Shown one piece after another: positions 35,991 to 45,617 of a DNA stretch of 64,000 nt. Within the stretch, counting starts at the first letter, position 1. The number at the start of each line of letters is the position of its first letter. This DNA comes from Aurantimonas aggregata. Lineage in GTDB: Bacteria; Pseudomonadota; Alphaproteobacteria; Rhizobiales; Rhizobiaceae. The notes below the pieces were generated by a model that worked only from the letters and a program-made list of their open reading frames with translations, made no database searches and was not told where the DNA came from. Where the stretch lies: assembly GCF_010500835.1 (NCBI RefSeq), contig NZ_JAAAMJ010000003.1, positions 124,001 to 188,000 on the forward strand. Direction: 5' to 3'. A program made the position numbers and the translations under genes.

Positions 35991-37847
35991 TTGGCTGATC
36001 AGACGATGGCCGTCACCGCCTCTCCGTCAACGCTCCGCTTCCTCGAGGGCACCGGCGACATTCGCCGGTTGATGCGCGAGCGTGACTGGTCGACATCGCC
36101 GCTCGGCGAGCCGCAGACATGGCCGCAGGCGCTGCGCCTGACGATCGCCCTGATGCTGGATTCCGGCCTTCCGATGTTCGTCGCCTGGGGTCCGGGCCTC
36201 GGCTTTCTCTACAACGACGCCTATTCGCGGCTTCTCGGCAACAAGCATCCGTCCGGACTGGGCGAGCGATTCCAGGCCGTCTGGCCGGAAATCTGGACCG
36301 ACATCGAACCGCTGATCGACAAGGCGCTCGCCGGCGAAGCCACGATGTTCGAGAACTGGCCGCTCGTCGTCAACCGGCATGGCTATGACGAGACGGCGTA
36401 TTTCACCTTCTCCTACTCGCCGGTCCGGGACGAGAACGGCACCACTCGCGGCATGCTGTGCGGGGTCGCCGAAACCACGCGCCAGGTCGAGGTCGAACGC
36501 CAGCTGCGCGAGAGCGAGGCGCGCTTTCGCAGCATGGCCGACAGCGCCCCGGTCATGATCTGGGTCACCGGCCCCGACGGATATTGCAGCTATCTCAACA
36601 GGCCCTGGTACGAATATACGGGGCAGACCGAAGTCGAGGGCGAGGGATATGGCTGGCTTAATGCCACGCATCCCGACGATCGCGAGGAGGCCGAACAGGC
36701 GTTTCATACGGCCAACGCGGCGCATCTGCCGTTCCGCGTCGAGTACCGGCTGCGGCGGCGCGACGGCGCCTATCGCTGGGCCATCGACGCCGCTCGGCCG
36801 CGCTTCGGCGAGGACGGCAGCTATCTGGGCTATGTCGGCTCCGTCATCGACATCCACGAGCGGCGCGAGGCAGAGATCGCGCTTCGCGAAAGCGAGGACA
36901 ATTACCGCCACGTGGTCGAGCTCAACCCCCAGACCACCTGGACGGCCGGATCGGACGGCTGGATCGATCGGGTGGCGGAACGCTGGCGGGAATGGACGGG
37001 AAGCAGCGGAATGGGCGAGGCCTGGGGCGAGGCGCTTCACCCGGAGGACGTCGAGCCGTCGCTCGTCGCCTGGAAGCAGTCGCTGTCGACCGGCGAGCCC
37101 TACGATGTCGAGCACCGCGCCCGGATGGTGTCGGGCCGCTATCGGTGGATGCACTCGCGTGCCTATCCGCGGCGCGACGCCGAGGGGCAGATCGTCCGGT
37201 GGTACGGCTCGACGGAGGACATCCACGAGCGCAAGACCGGCGAAGAGCATCTGCATCTGATGATCAACGAGCTGAACCATCGGGTGAAGAACTCCCTCGC
37301 CACGGTTCAGGCCATCGCGTCCCAGACCTTTCGCAACCCGGCATCCTACGAACGGGCCCGCGACGATTTCTCCCATCGCCTGCTCGCCCTCGCACAAGCC
37401 CATGACGTCCTCACCGAGACGAGCTGGACCGGCGCGACGCTGCAGGCGGTGGTCGACCGCGCGCTGGCGGCGCATCGCGGCGCCGAGGGCGACGGCCAGA
37501 TCACCGCCAACGGCCCGCCAGTCAACCTGACGCCGAAGACCGCCCTGGCGCTCTCGATGGCGCTGCACGAACTGTGCACCAACGCCTCGAAATATGGCGC
37601 GCTTTCGGTCGAGGACGCCCGGGTGGCGATCGACTGGACCGAAGAGGGACAGCCGTCGGACCGGCGGCTGCGGATGACCTGGCGCGAGATCGGCGGACCG
37701 ACGGTCACCGCGCCGACGCGCAAGGGGTTCGGCACGCGGCTGATCGAGAAGAGCCTGGCCGGCGAGCTCGACGGCGCGGTGGCGCTGTCCTTCGAGCCCG
37801 ACGGCGTCGTCTGCCGGATCGACGTGCCGTCCGCCGGCGCCGCGTAG
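35991..37847 (+). CDS. HWE-family sensor histidine kinase with PAS domains
   Basis: A soluble 618-residue kinase without membrane segments. An N-terminal PAS/GAF-like sensor (about 15-155, WSTSPLGEPQTWPQALRL) precedes two PAS/PAC units (about 170-295 and 300-420), and then the HWE core with the phospho-histidine in NELNHRVKNSLATVQAIA and the ALHELCTNASKYGAL ATPase motif. Such kinases are common in rhizobia and often feed the EcfG/PhyR general stress system or light responses. No response regulator is adjacent, so it is an orphan. The start is TTG with AAAGGG eight bases upstream; the ATG five codons later lacks such a site. Confidence 0.88.
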   Translation: MADQTMAVTASPSTLRFLEGTGDIRRLMRERDWSTSPLGEPQTWPQALRLTIALMLDSGLPMFVAWGPGLGFLYNDAYSRLLGNKHPSGLGERFQAVWPEIWTDIEPLIDKALAGEATMFENWPLVVNRHGYDETAYFTFSYSPVRDENGTTRGMLCGVAETTRQVEVERQLRESEARFRSMADSAPVMIWVTGPDGYCSYLNRPWYEYTGQTEVEGEGYGWLNATHPDDREEAEQAFHTANAAHLPFRVEYRLRRRDGAYRWAIDAARPRFGEDGSYLGYVGSVIDIHERREAEIALRESEDNYRHVVELNPQTTWTAGSDGWIDRVAERWREWTGSSGMGEAWGEALHPEDVEPSLVAWKQSLSTGEPYDVEHRARMVSGRYRWMHSRAYPRRDAEGQIVRWYGSTEDIHERKTGEEHLHLMINELNHRVKNSLATVQAIASQTFRNPASYERARDDFSHRLLALAQAHDVLTETSWTGATLQAVVDRALAAHRGAEGDGQITANGPPVNLTPKTALALSMALHELCTNASKYGALSVEDARVAIDWTEEGQPSDRRLRMTWREIGGPTVTAPTRKGFGTRLIEKSLAGELDGAVALSFEPDGVVCRIDVPSAGAA

Positions 37848-37902
37848 CGTCGCTGCCACGCCGGCCGATGCGAATCGCGCAAGGCCCCTGTAGACTCGGG
37901 CG

Positions 37903-40900
37903 ATGAGCGCCAACATCCTGTCGATCCCGCCCGGCCGGCCCTTCCTGCCGACCCTCGCGGACAGCCTGCTGGCCGGACGCATCGTCCCGTCCTTTGCCTA
38001 CCAGGGCGATCCGCTGGCGCTGGCGGACGTCACCATCTACGTCCCGACGCGCCGCGCCGCGCGGGCGCTGGCCGGGGAATTTTCCCGGGCGCTCGGCAAG
38101 GGCAGCGCGATCCTGCCGGCGATCCGGCCGATCGGCGAGAGCGACGCGGCCGATCTCTTCGCCGCGCCGCAGGACCGGCCGACCCTGCTGCCGGTGATGG
38201 ACGAGCTGACGCGGCGGCTGCATCTTGCCCGGCTGGCGCGGCACTGGCGCACGGCAACCGCCATCAGCGAGCGCGAGGCGCTCGGCCTGGAGGCGCCGGT
38301 GCTGCCGGCCTCGGCGGCGGATGCGCTTTGGCTGGCGGGCGATCTCGGCACGCTGCTCGACGAGGTCGAGACCGAAGCCGCGTCGCTGTCCGGCATCGCG
38401 GCGCTGGCGCCGGACGACCTTGCGGACTGGTGGCGCCTGACGCTGCAATTCCTGGCGATCGTCACCGAGCACTGGCCGGCGCTGCTGGCGAGCCAAGGCC
38501 GCGTCAGCGAGGCGGCGGCGCGCAACGCCTGGCTGCGCGGCGAGGCCGAGCGGCTGCGGCAGGGCGGAGCGCGCGGGCCGGTCATCCTTGCCGGCTCCAC
38601 CGCCACGGCCCCGGCGACGCTGGAGCTGATGCATGCCATCGCCCATCTCGAACAGGGCGCGCTGGTGCTGCCCGGCCTCGACCGGCATCTGCCGCCGACG
38701 GCCTTCGACGCGATCGCCCGCGATGCCTCGATCGCCGCGCCCGGCCATCCGCAATACGGCCTGAAAGCCATCCTCGACCGCTTCGCCCGCACGCCGGACA
38801 GCGTCGACCATCTCGGCGACGGCGAGGACCCGGCGCTGGCGGCGCGCGAGGCCTTCGTCGCCGACGCGCTGCGCCCGGCGGAGACGACCGACGCCTGGGC
38901 GGAAGGCAGCCTCAAGCACGGGCCGGCGGCGCTCGACGGGATGGCGCTGATCGAGGCGGAGGACGAGCGCGAGGAGGCGATGGCGATCGCCTGCGCCATG
39001 CGGGACGCGCTGGCCGACCCCGCGGCCACGACGGCACTCATCACGCCGGACCGCAATCTCGCCCGCCGCGTCGTCTCGGAGCTGTCGCGCTTCGGCATCG
39101 CCGCCAATGATTCCGCCGGCCGGCCGCTCTCGGCGACGGCGCCGGGCACGCTGGCGGCAACGGCCATCGAAGTGGCGCTGAAGCCGGGCGACCCGATCGC
39201 GCTCGTCGCGCTGCTCAAGCATCCGCTGACCCGGCTCGGCATGGCGCCGGGCGACGCGCGGCGGGCGGCGCGCGCCATCGAGTTGATCGCGCTGCGCGGT
39301 TCGGTCGGCGTCGCCGATGGCGCCAAGCTCGCGGCGATCCAGGCGGCGAGGCGCAAGACGCTGGAAGAGCATCCCTACCGGGCTGCCCGCCCGGTAAGGG
39401 AGGTGAGCGCCGCCGAACGCGATCTCGCGGACACAATGGCGGTGCGTCTGGAAGAAGCGCTGGCGCCGCTGGTGACGCTGCGGTCCGCAACCGGCGAGAT
39501 CGCCGACTATGCGCTGGCGATGACGCACTGCCTTGAGGCGCTGGCCCGCTCGCCGTCGGGCAGCGCCGAGGAGCTCTATGCCGGTGAGGCAGGGCAGACA
39601 CTGACCGGCTTCCTCTCCGGCCTCGTCCAGGCGCCGCGGACCGGCTTCGACTTCGCCGCCGCCGAACTGCCGGACGTGGTGGCGGCGCTGATGGCCGGCG
39701 AGACGGTGCGGCCACGCGGCGGCCTGTCGGCGCGGGCCTTCGTCTGGGGCACGCTGGAGGCGCGGCTGCAGCATGTGGACGTCGCCGTGCTCGGCGGCCT
39801 CAACGAGGGTACGTGGCCGGCGGGCGCCCGCTCCGGCGCGTTTCTCTCCCGGGTGATGCGCCGCGAGATCGCGCTCGATCCGCCGGAGCGGCGGATCGGC
39901 CTTTCCGCCCACGATTTCTGGATGGCGATGGGCACGAGACGGGTGATCCTGTCGCGCGCGCGGCGCGCCGGTGGCGCCCCGGCGATCGCCTCGCGCTGGC
40001 TGCAGCGGCTCACGACGCTCGCCGGCACGGAGGGCGCCGCGCGGCTCGTCCGCGAGGGCGAGACCTTCCTCGCCCATGCGCGCGACCTCGACCATGCCGA
40101 GATCGCGCCGCGCGTGGGCCGGCCGACACCGCGCCCGCCTTTGGCCGATCGCCCGACCAGGTACCGCATCACCGATGTCGAGACGCTGATCCGCGACCCC
40201 TATGCCATCCATGCCCGCGACATCTTGCGGCTGGAGCGACTGCCGGAGCTGATGCGCGACCCGCACGCGGCCGAGCGCGGCAATCTCTTTCACGAGATCC
40301 TCGGCCGGTACGTGATCGAGGGACACGATCCGGAGGCGGAGGACGCCGTCGCCGATCTCCTCGCCATCGCCCGCGAGGCCTTCGCCGAGGAGGCGCTGCC
40401 GCCGGACATCCACGCCGTCTGGTGGCCGCGCATGGAGACGCTGGCGACCAACTACATCGTCTGGGAGCGCGGGCGCGGGGCCGGGGTCGCCGAGCGCCAC
40501 GCCGAGATTTCCGGCGCGCAGGAACTGCCGGGACTTTCGACGACCCTGACCGGCCGCGCCGACCGCATCGACCGCATGCGGGACGGCTCGACCGAGATCA
40601 TCGACTTCAAGACCGGCACGACGCCCTCGCTGTCGCAGGCCCGCGCGTTGCTCGCGCCGCAATTGCCGCTGGAGGGCGCCATGGCCAAGCGCGGCGCCTT
40701 CGGGGAGGCGGCGACGGCGACCCGCATCGCCGACCTCGTCTATGTGCGGCTGCGCGAGCGCAAGCTTTCCGAGGACCGATTGGGCAACGATAACACCAAG
40801 AAGGGCGAGCCGATCGATGCCGACGCGCTGAGCGAGGAGGCATTCGCCAAGCTGCTCGGCCTCGCCGCCGCCTATCGCCAGGAGACGACGCCCTTCACCT

Positions 40901-41013
40901 CGCGGGTGCGGCCGTTCCTCGCCGGCGACATGTCCGGCACCTACGACCACCTGGCGCGGGCGCAGGAATGGGCGATCGGCATGGACGATGCCGGCGAGGA
41001 GGGCACGTCATGA
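37903..41013 (+). CDS. addB: Double-strand break repair protein AddB
   Basis: AddB is the second nuclease subunit of the AddAB helicase-nuclease, the RecBCD counterpart that resects broken ends up to Chi. The 1036-residue protein has the alphaproteobacterial start (SIPPGRPFLPTLADSLLAG, IYVPTRRAARAL) and, towards the end, a PD-(D/E)XK nuclease motif with RADRID and EIIDFKTG. I see no Walker A lysine at the N terminus and no cysteine cluster for an iron-sulphur site, both unlike Bacillus AddB. It overlaps addA by four bases (ATGA). Confidence 0.93.
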   Translation: MSANILSIPPGRPFLPTLADSLLAGRIVPSFAYQGDPLALADVTIYVPTRRAARALAGEFSRALGKGSAILPAIRPIGESDAADLFAAPQDRPTLLPVMDELTRRLHLARLARHWRTATAISEREALGLEAPVLPASAADALWLAGDLGTLLDEVETEAASLSGIAALAPDDLADWWRLTLQFLAIVTEHWPALLASQGRVSEAAARNAWLRGEAERLRQGGARGPVILAGSTATAPATLELMHAIAHLEQGALVLPGLDRHLPPTAFDAIARDASIAAPGHPQYGLKAILDRFARTPDSVDHLGDGEDPALAAREAFVADALRPAETTDAWAEGSLKHGPAALDGMALIEAEDEREEAMAIACAMRDALADPAATTALITPDRNLARRVVSELSRFGIAANDSAGRPLSATAPGTLAATAIEVALKPGDPIALVALLKHPLTRLGMAPGDARRAARAIELIALRGSVGVADGAKLAAIQAARRKTLEEHPYRAARPVREVSAAERDLADTMAVRLEEALAPLVTLRSATGEIADYALAMTHCLEALARSPSGSAEELYAGEAGQTLTGFLSGLVQAPRTGFDFAAAELPDVVAALMAGETVRPRGGLSARAFVWGTLEARLQHVDVAVLGGLNEGTWPAGARSGAFLSRVMRREIALDPPERRIGLSAHDFWMAMGTRRVILSRARRAGGAPAIASRWLQRLTTLAGTEGAARLVREGETFLAHARDLDHAEIAPRVGRPTPRPPLADRPTRYRITDVETLIRDPYAIHARDILRLERLPELMRDPHAAERGNLFHEILGRYVIEGHDPEAEDAVADLLAIAREAFAEEALPPDIHAVWWPRMETLATNYIVWERGRGAGVAERHAEISGAQELPGLSTTLTGRADRIDRMRDGSTEIIDFKTGTTPSLSQARALLAPQLPLEGAMAKRGAFGEAATATRIADLVYVRLRERKLSEDRLGNDNTKKGEPIDADALSEEAFAKLLGLAAAYRQETTPFTSRVRPFLAGDMSGTYDHLARAQEWAIGMDDAGEEGTS

Positions 41014-44000
41014 CCAGTTTCGTCGGGATCGAGCAGACCCTCGCCACCCAGGCGCGCGCCGCCAACCCAACGCTGTCGGTGTTCGTGTCGGCCAATGCCG
41101 GCTCCGGCAAGACGCATGTGCTGACCGAGCGCGTGGTGCGGCTGCTGCTGTCCGGGGTCGAGCCGGCGCGCATCCTCTGCCTGACCTACACCAAGGCGGC
41201 GGCGGCGGAGATGTCGAACCGGGTCTTCGGGCGGCTCGCCCGCTGGGCGACGGCGGCGCCAGACGTGCTGGAGAAGGAGATCGCCCTGCTCGACGGCAGC
41301 CGCCCGGACGCGGCGCGGGTCGCCGCGGCCCGCCGGCTGTTCGCCGAGGCGCTGGAGACGCCGGGTGGGCTGAAGATCCAGACCATCCACGCCTTCTGCG
41401 AGGCGATCCTCCACCAGTTCCCGCTCGAGGCGAACGTTCCCGGCCATTTCGAGGTGCTGGACGAGACCGAGAGCGCGGCACTGCTCGGCGAGGCGCGACG
41501 CCGGCTGATCACCGGCGCCAGCGCCACGCTGGCCAAGGACGATGCGGCAAGGCTCCTCGCCGGGGCCTTCGCCACGGCGCTGTCGCTGGCCGGGGAATGG
41601 GGCCTCGACCAGCTGATCGACGAGATCGTCCGCAAGCGCGACGCGATCCGCCGGCATGTCGACGAGGCCGGCGGCCTTGCCGAGGCGATCGATCTGCTGC
41701 GCCGGGCGCTGGGCGTTCCCGCCAACGCGGACGAGGCGTCGATCCTCGCTGACGCCTGGCCGGCCCCGGGGTTCGACCCGGAATTCTGCCGCAGCGTGCT
41801 GGCGGTGGCCGTGACCAGCACGAAGAAGACCGACATCGACCTTACCGCCGGCCTCACCGCCCTGCTCGACCCGCCGGCCGGGGGCGAAATCCAGGCTGCC
41901 CGCTATCAAGCGCTCCGGGCGCTGTGCCTCAGGAAGGACGGGGTGCCCTGCAAGCCGGGTAGCGTCGCGACGAAACACGTCACGGACTTCTTCGAGGATT
42001 TCGCCGAGCGGCTGGAGTTGCTCGCCGGCCACCTCCTCGCCATCGAGGACCGCCTCGCCTCCCTCCGCCTGTTCGAGGCGAGCCGCGCCGCGCTCGTGCT
42101 CGCCGACCGGCTGGAGCGCGACTATGCGCTGCTGAAGCGCCGCCGCGGCCGGCTGGATTTCGAGGATCTGATCGTGCGGACGGCCGATCTCCTCACCCGC
42201 TCGGAGGCGGCTTCCTGGGTGCACTACAAGCTCGACCAGGGCATCGACCACGTGCTGATCGACGAGGCGCAGGATACCAGCCCGCGGCAGTGGCAGGTGA
42301 TGCGCCAGCTGGTCGACGAGTTCTTCGCCGGCGCGGGGGCGCGCAACGCCGTGCGCACCGTCTTCGCGGTCGGCGACGAGAAGCAGTCGATCTATTCCTT
42401 CCAGGGCGCCTCGCCGCGCATGTTCGGCGAGGAGCGCCGCGCGATGGAACGCCGCGCCCGGGACGCCGGGGCGGATTTCGAGGCAGTGCGTCTCACCCAG
42501 TCCTTCCGCACCGCGGCGCCGGTGCTGGCGGCGGTCGACAAGGTGTTCGCCGATCCGCTGAACCGGCAGGGCGTCGCCTTCGACGACGAGGCGCCGACGC
42601 ATCACACGGCACGCGGCGACGCGCCGGGCCTCGTCGAGATCTGGCCGGCCTATGTCGCCGAGCCGCAGCCGGAATCGCGCGACTGGTTGCAGCCGCTCGA
42701 CCACGAGCCGGCGAACTCGCCCGCCAATCGCCTGGCCCGCCGGATCGCGGCCCAGATCGGCGCCTGGCAGGGCGACACGATCATCCACAAGGGCGCCCCG
42801 AAAAAGCTGTCGCCGGGCGATTTCATCGTGCTGGTGCGCAAGCGCTCGGGCTTCGTCGCGGCCATGGCCAAGGCGTTGCGCGATGAGAAGATCGCGGTGG
42901 CCGGCGCCGACCGGCTGGTGATCACCGACCACATCGCCGTCAAGGATCTGATGGCGCTCGGCCGGACGGTGGCGAATTTCGAGGACGATTTGTCGCTCGC
43001 CGAGGTGCTGAAATCGCCGCTGTTCGACTTCTCCGACGACGAGCTGATGGCGCTCGCTTTGTCGCGCGAGGAGCGGGAGCCGCTGTCGCTGGGCCTGCGG
43101 CGCCTCGCCGGTCCCGACGGCCTCGTGCGGCTGCCGGAATTCGTCCCTGACGACACGGCCGCAGCATTCCTCGCCAAGGCGCGCGAAGCGCTCGTCCGGC
43201 TCGATGCCCTGCGCGACCGCGCGGGCTTCGAGACGATCTTCGCCTTCTACGCCCGCATCCTCGGGCCCGAGGGCGGACGCCGGCGCCTGACCGCCCGGCT
43301 GGGCTCGGATGCCAGCGAGGTCATCGACGCGTTTCTCGACCTCGCGCTTTCAGAAGAAGAGGCCGGGATGCCGGGGCTCGACGCATTCCTCTCGCGCCTC
43401 GCCTCGGCGCCGCCGGTGCTCAAGCGCGAGATGGACCAGGGCCGCGGCGCCGTGCGGATCATGACCACCCACGCGGCCAAGGGGCTGGAGGCGCCGGTGG
43501 TGTTCCTCGTCGATCCGGGCTCGGCGCCCTTCGTCCACGCTCACGGATCACGGCTGATGGCGTGGGGGACCATGCCGGGGCTGCGGCCTGGCCAGGCGCC
43601 GGGCTTCCTCTGGCGTGCCGCCAAGGAGCTCGAGAACGGCATCGTTGCCGAACTGAAGGAAACCGAGAAGCAGCTCGCCGAGGAGGAATATCGGCGGCTC
43701 CTCTATGTCGGCATGACCCGCGCCGCCGACCGGCTGGTGATCTGCGGCACCGCCGGCACGCGGGGGCCCAACGAAGCGGCCTGGCTGCCGCGCGTGCAGG
43801 CGGCGCTGGAAGCCGATTGCCGGCCGGTCGAGGACGCCGACGGCAGTGTCGTCGCCTGGCGCTTCGGCGACGAGGGGCAGGCAGCCGGCGCGGGGCCGGA
43901 GGCGGCATCAACGGAGGCGGCTCCCGCACTGCCCAGGCCGCTCGATCTGTCGCCGCTGCCGGCCGAGATCCTGCCGCCACGGCCGCTGTCGCCCTCCTCT

Positions 44001-44693
44001 GCCGGCGCGGCCACCGAGATCGAGCCTGCCGAGGTCGCCGAGACCATCAGTGCCGCGTATGTCTCGCCGGTTCTGGGCGCCGGCGAAACGCCGTCGCTGG
44101 CCATCCGCCGCGGCCTGATCGTCCACCGCCTGCTGCAGGTCCTGCCGGAGCTGGACGCCGGCGAGCGCGAAGCCGCAGCCGAGCGATTCGTCGCCGCGAG
44201 CGCCGACGACATGGGCGTGGCCGAGCAGAGCCGGCTTGTCGCCTCGGCGCTCGCCGTGCTGGAGACGCCGGACTTCGCCCCGATCTTCGCGTCGGGCAGC
44301 CGCGCCGAGGTCTCGGTCGTCGGCGAAATCCGCCTCGCCGGCCGCGCCTTCCGGGTCAACGGCACGATCGACCGGCTGGCGGTGACGCCGGAAGCGGTGC
44401 TGATCGTCGACTACAAGACCAACCGGCCGCCGCCGGCGAACCTCGCCGCGGTGGCGCCAGCCTATGTGCTGCAGCTGGCGCTCTACCGGGAAATCCTGAA
44501 GCCACTCTATCCGGACAGGCCGATCCTGGCGGCACTGCTGTTCACCGAGGCGCCGCGGCTGATCCCGCTCGACGAGGCGACGATGGACGCGGCGATCGCG
44601 CGGCGGTCCTCGGCAGATGTCGCCGAGCGCGGCGATCCGGCGGTCGTCGCCGCAGGGTCGACGGAACGTCAACCGAACGCGTCCGTCGCTTGA
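41010..44693 (+). CDS. addA: Double-strand break repair helicase-nuclease AddA
   Basis: AddA supplies the UvrD-type helicase and one nuclease. The 1227 residues show Walker A SANAGSGKTHVLTERV near residue 30, motif Ia LTYTKAAAAEM, motif Ic IQTIHAFCEAILHQFP, motif II VLIDEAQDTSPRQW, motif III AVGDEKQSIYSFQGA, motif V VRIMTTHAAKGLEAPVVFLVD, motif VI LLYVGMTRAADRLVI, and a C-terminal nuclease with VLIVDYKTNRPPP. The start ATG overlaps the addB stop; an upstream extension of 14 codons inside addB is rejected. Confidence 0.96.
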   Translation: MTSFVGIEQTLATQARAANPTLSVFVSANAGSGKTHVLTERVVRLLLSGVEPARILCLTYTKAAAAEMSNRVFGRLARWATAAPDVLEKEIALLDGSRPDAARVAAARRLFAEALETPGGLKIQTIHAFCEAILHQFPLEANVPGHFEVLDETESAALLGEARRRLITGASATLAKDDAARLLAGAFATALSLAGEWGLDQLIDEIVRKRDAIRRHVDEAGGLAEAIDLLRRALGVPANADEASILADAWPAPGFDPEFCRSVLAVAVTSTKKTDIDLTAGLTALLDPPAGGEIQAARYQALRALCLRKDGVPCKPGSVATKHVTDFFEDFAERLELLAGHLLAIEDRLASLRLFEASRAALVLADRLERDYALLKRRRGRLDFEDLIVRTADLLTRSEAASWVHYKLDQGIDHVLIDEAQDTSPRQWQVMRQLVDEFFAGAGARNAVRTVFAVGDEKQSIYSFQGASPRMFGEERRAMERRARDAGADFEAVRLTQSFRTAAPVLAAVDKVFADPLNRQGVAFDDEAPTHHTARGDAPGLVEIWPAYVAEPQPESRDWLQPLDHEPANSPANRLARRIAAQIGAWQGDTIIHKGAPKKLSPGDFIVLVRKRSGFVAAMAKALRDEKIAVAGADRLVITDHIAVKDLMALGRTVANFEDDLSLAEVLKSPLFDFSDDELMALALSREEREPLSLGLRRLAGPDGLVRLPEFVPDDTAAAFLAKAREALVRLDALRDRAGFETIFAFYARILGPEGGRRRLTARLGSDASEVIDAFLDLALSEEEAGMPGLDAFLSRLASAPPVLKREMDQGRGAVRIMTTHAAKGLEAPVVFLVDPGSAPFVHAHGSRLMAWGTMPGLRPGQAPGFLWRAAKELENGIVAELKETEKQLAEEEYRRLLYVGMTRAADRLVICGTAGTRGPNEAAWLPRVQAALEADCRPVEDADGSVVAWRFGDEGQAAGAGPEAASTEAAPALPRPLDLSPLPAEILPPRPLSPSSAGAATEIEPAEVAETISAAYVSPVLGAGETPSLAIRRGLIVHRLLQVLPELDAGEREAAAERFVAASADDMGVAEQSRLVASALAVLETPDFAPIFASGSRAEVSVVGEIRLAGRAFRVNGTIDRLAVTPEAVLIVDYKTNRPPPANLAAVAPAYVLQLALYREILKPLYPDRPILAALLFTEAPRLIPLDEATMDAAIARRSSADVAERGDPAVVAAGSTERQPNASVA

Positions 44694-44747
44694 TTTGCCG
44701 CGGCCCGACTTCTACCTAGGAAGAGAACTCGTTTGAGGAGCCGCCCG

Positions 44748-45065
44748 ATGGCCACGAAGAAGATCGACACCAACAATTTCAAGACCGACGTTCTCGAGAA
44801 CGCCAAGCCGGTCGTCGTGGATTTCTGGGCGGAGTGGTGCGGCCCCTGCAAGATGATCGCGCCGGCGCTGGAGGAAATCTCCAACGAGATGACGAATATC
44901 GACGTCGTGAAGGTCAATATCGACGAGAACCCGGACATCGCCGCGACGTTCGGCGTGCGCTCGATTCCGACGCTGATGCTGTTCAAGGACGGCAAGCCGG
45001 CCGCGGTGCAGGTCGGCGCGCAGTCGAAGTCGAAGCTGGTCGACTGGATCAAGGGCGCCGCCTGA
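44748..45065 (+). CDS. trxA: Thioredoxin
   Basis: Thioredoxin 1 keeps cytoplasmic protein disulphides reduced and serves ribonucleotide reductase and methionine sulfoxide reductases. The 105-residue protein has the active site C31-G-P-C34 ([11 protein letters not shown]), the cis-proline loop SIPTLMLF and no export signal. GAGGAG seven bases before the ATG at 44748 decides the start over a TTG five codons earlier. It follows addA by 54 bases, the usual order in rhizobia, and ends in a terminator. Confidence 0.96.
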   Translation: MATKKIDTNNFKTDVLENAKPVVVDFWAEWCGPCKMIAPALEEISNEMTNIDVVKVNIDENPDIAATFGVRSIPTLMLFKDGKPAAVQVGAQSKSKLVDWIKGAA

Positions 45066-45100
45066 GCGCCTTCGACCACCGAGACCGTTTCACATGAATC

Positions 45101-45132
45101 AGAAAGCCCGGGGCCAGCGCTCCGGGCTTTCT
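45101..45132. terminator. Hairpin terminator between trxA and the convergent cupin gene
   Basis: AGAAAGCCCGG (45101-45111) pairs perfectly over 11 bp with CCGGGCTTTCT (45122-45132) around a 10-base loop. The symmetric AAAG/CTTT ends let it act from both sides, for trxA and for the cupin gene ending at 45167. Confidence 0.75.
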
Positions 45133-45166
45133 GCGTCAGGGCTCGTGAAAGGTTAGACTTCCCGTT

Positions 45167-45565
45167 TCAGGCGCCGAGATAGTCCGCGTCGCCGACCGGC
45201 TCGAGCCATTCGACGGCGGCCCCGTCCTGCGCTTCCTGCATGGCGAGGTGGCTCATCAGCGTGTCGGGGCCTGCGCCATGCCAGTGCTTCTCGCCCGGCG
45301 GGATCCACACGACGTCGCCGGCACCGATCGTCTGGATCGGCTCGCCGAAGGTCTGGAAGCGCCCGGTCCCGGAAGTGACGTACAGCGTCTGGCCGAGCGG
45401 GTGGGTGTGCCAAACGGTGCGCGCACCCGGCTCGAAGGTCACCAGGGTCGCGCGCAGCCGCGCCGGCTCGGGCGCCTCGACGATCGGGTCCTGCCAGACG
45501 GTGCCGGTGAAATAGCTCGCTGGCGCTCGCTTCGTCGGCACCGATCCGCGACGGATGATCTGCAT
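45167..45565 (-). CDS. Small cupin protein, hydroxynitrile-lyase-like
   Basis: A 132-residue single-domain cupin. Metal ligands are visible in TVWHTHPLGQTLYVTSGTG (motif 1) and IPPGEKHWHGAGP (motif 2). The whole chain resembles the bacterial manganese cupins with hydroxynitrile lyase activity (for example that of Granulicella): YFTGTVWQDP, VTFEPGARTVWHTHPLGQTL and HLAMQEAQDG line up. That activity is probably a side reaction; the cellular role is unknown. The ATG at 45565 has GAGGGAAG upstream, and the frame's 24-codon extension into folC is rejected. It is the last gene of the trpF-folC direction. Confidence 0.85.
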   Translation of the reverse strand: MQIIRRGSVPTKRAPASYFTGTVWQDPIVEAPEPARLRATLVTFEPGARTVWHTHPLGQTLYVTSGTGRFQTFGEPIQTIGAGDVVWIPPGEKHWHGAGPDTLMSHLAMQEAQDGAAVEWLEPVGDADYLGA

Positions 45566-45617
45566 CTTTGGCTTCCCTCTTCCGGTTGATCGTTCAAGAT
45601 CGGCCGGGGCGGCGCCC

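Noticed and set aside
37705-40950. Minus-strand frame of 1081 codons opposite addB
   Set aside because: Antisense to AddB, compositionally biased, no domains.
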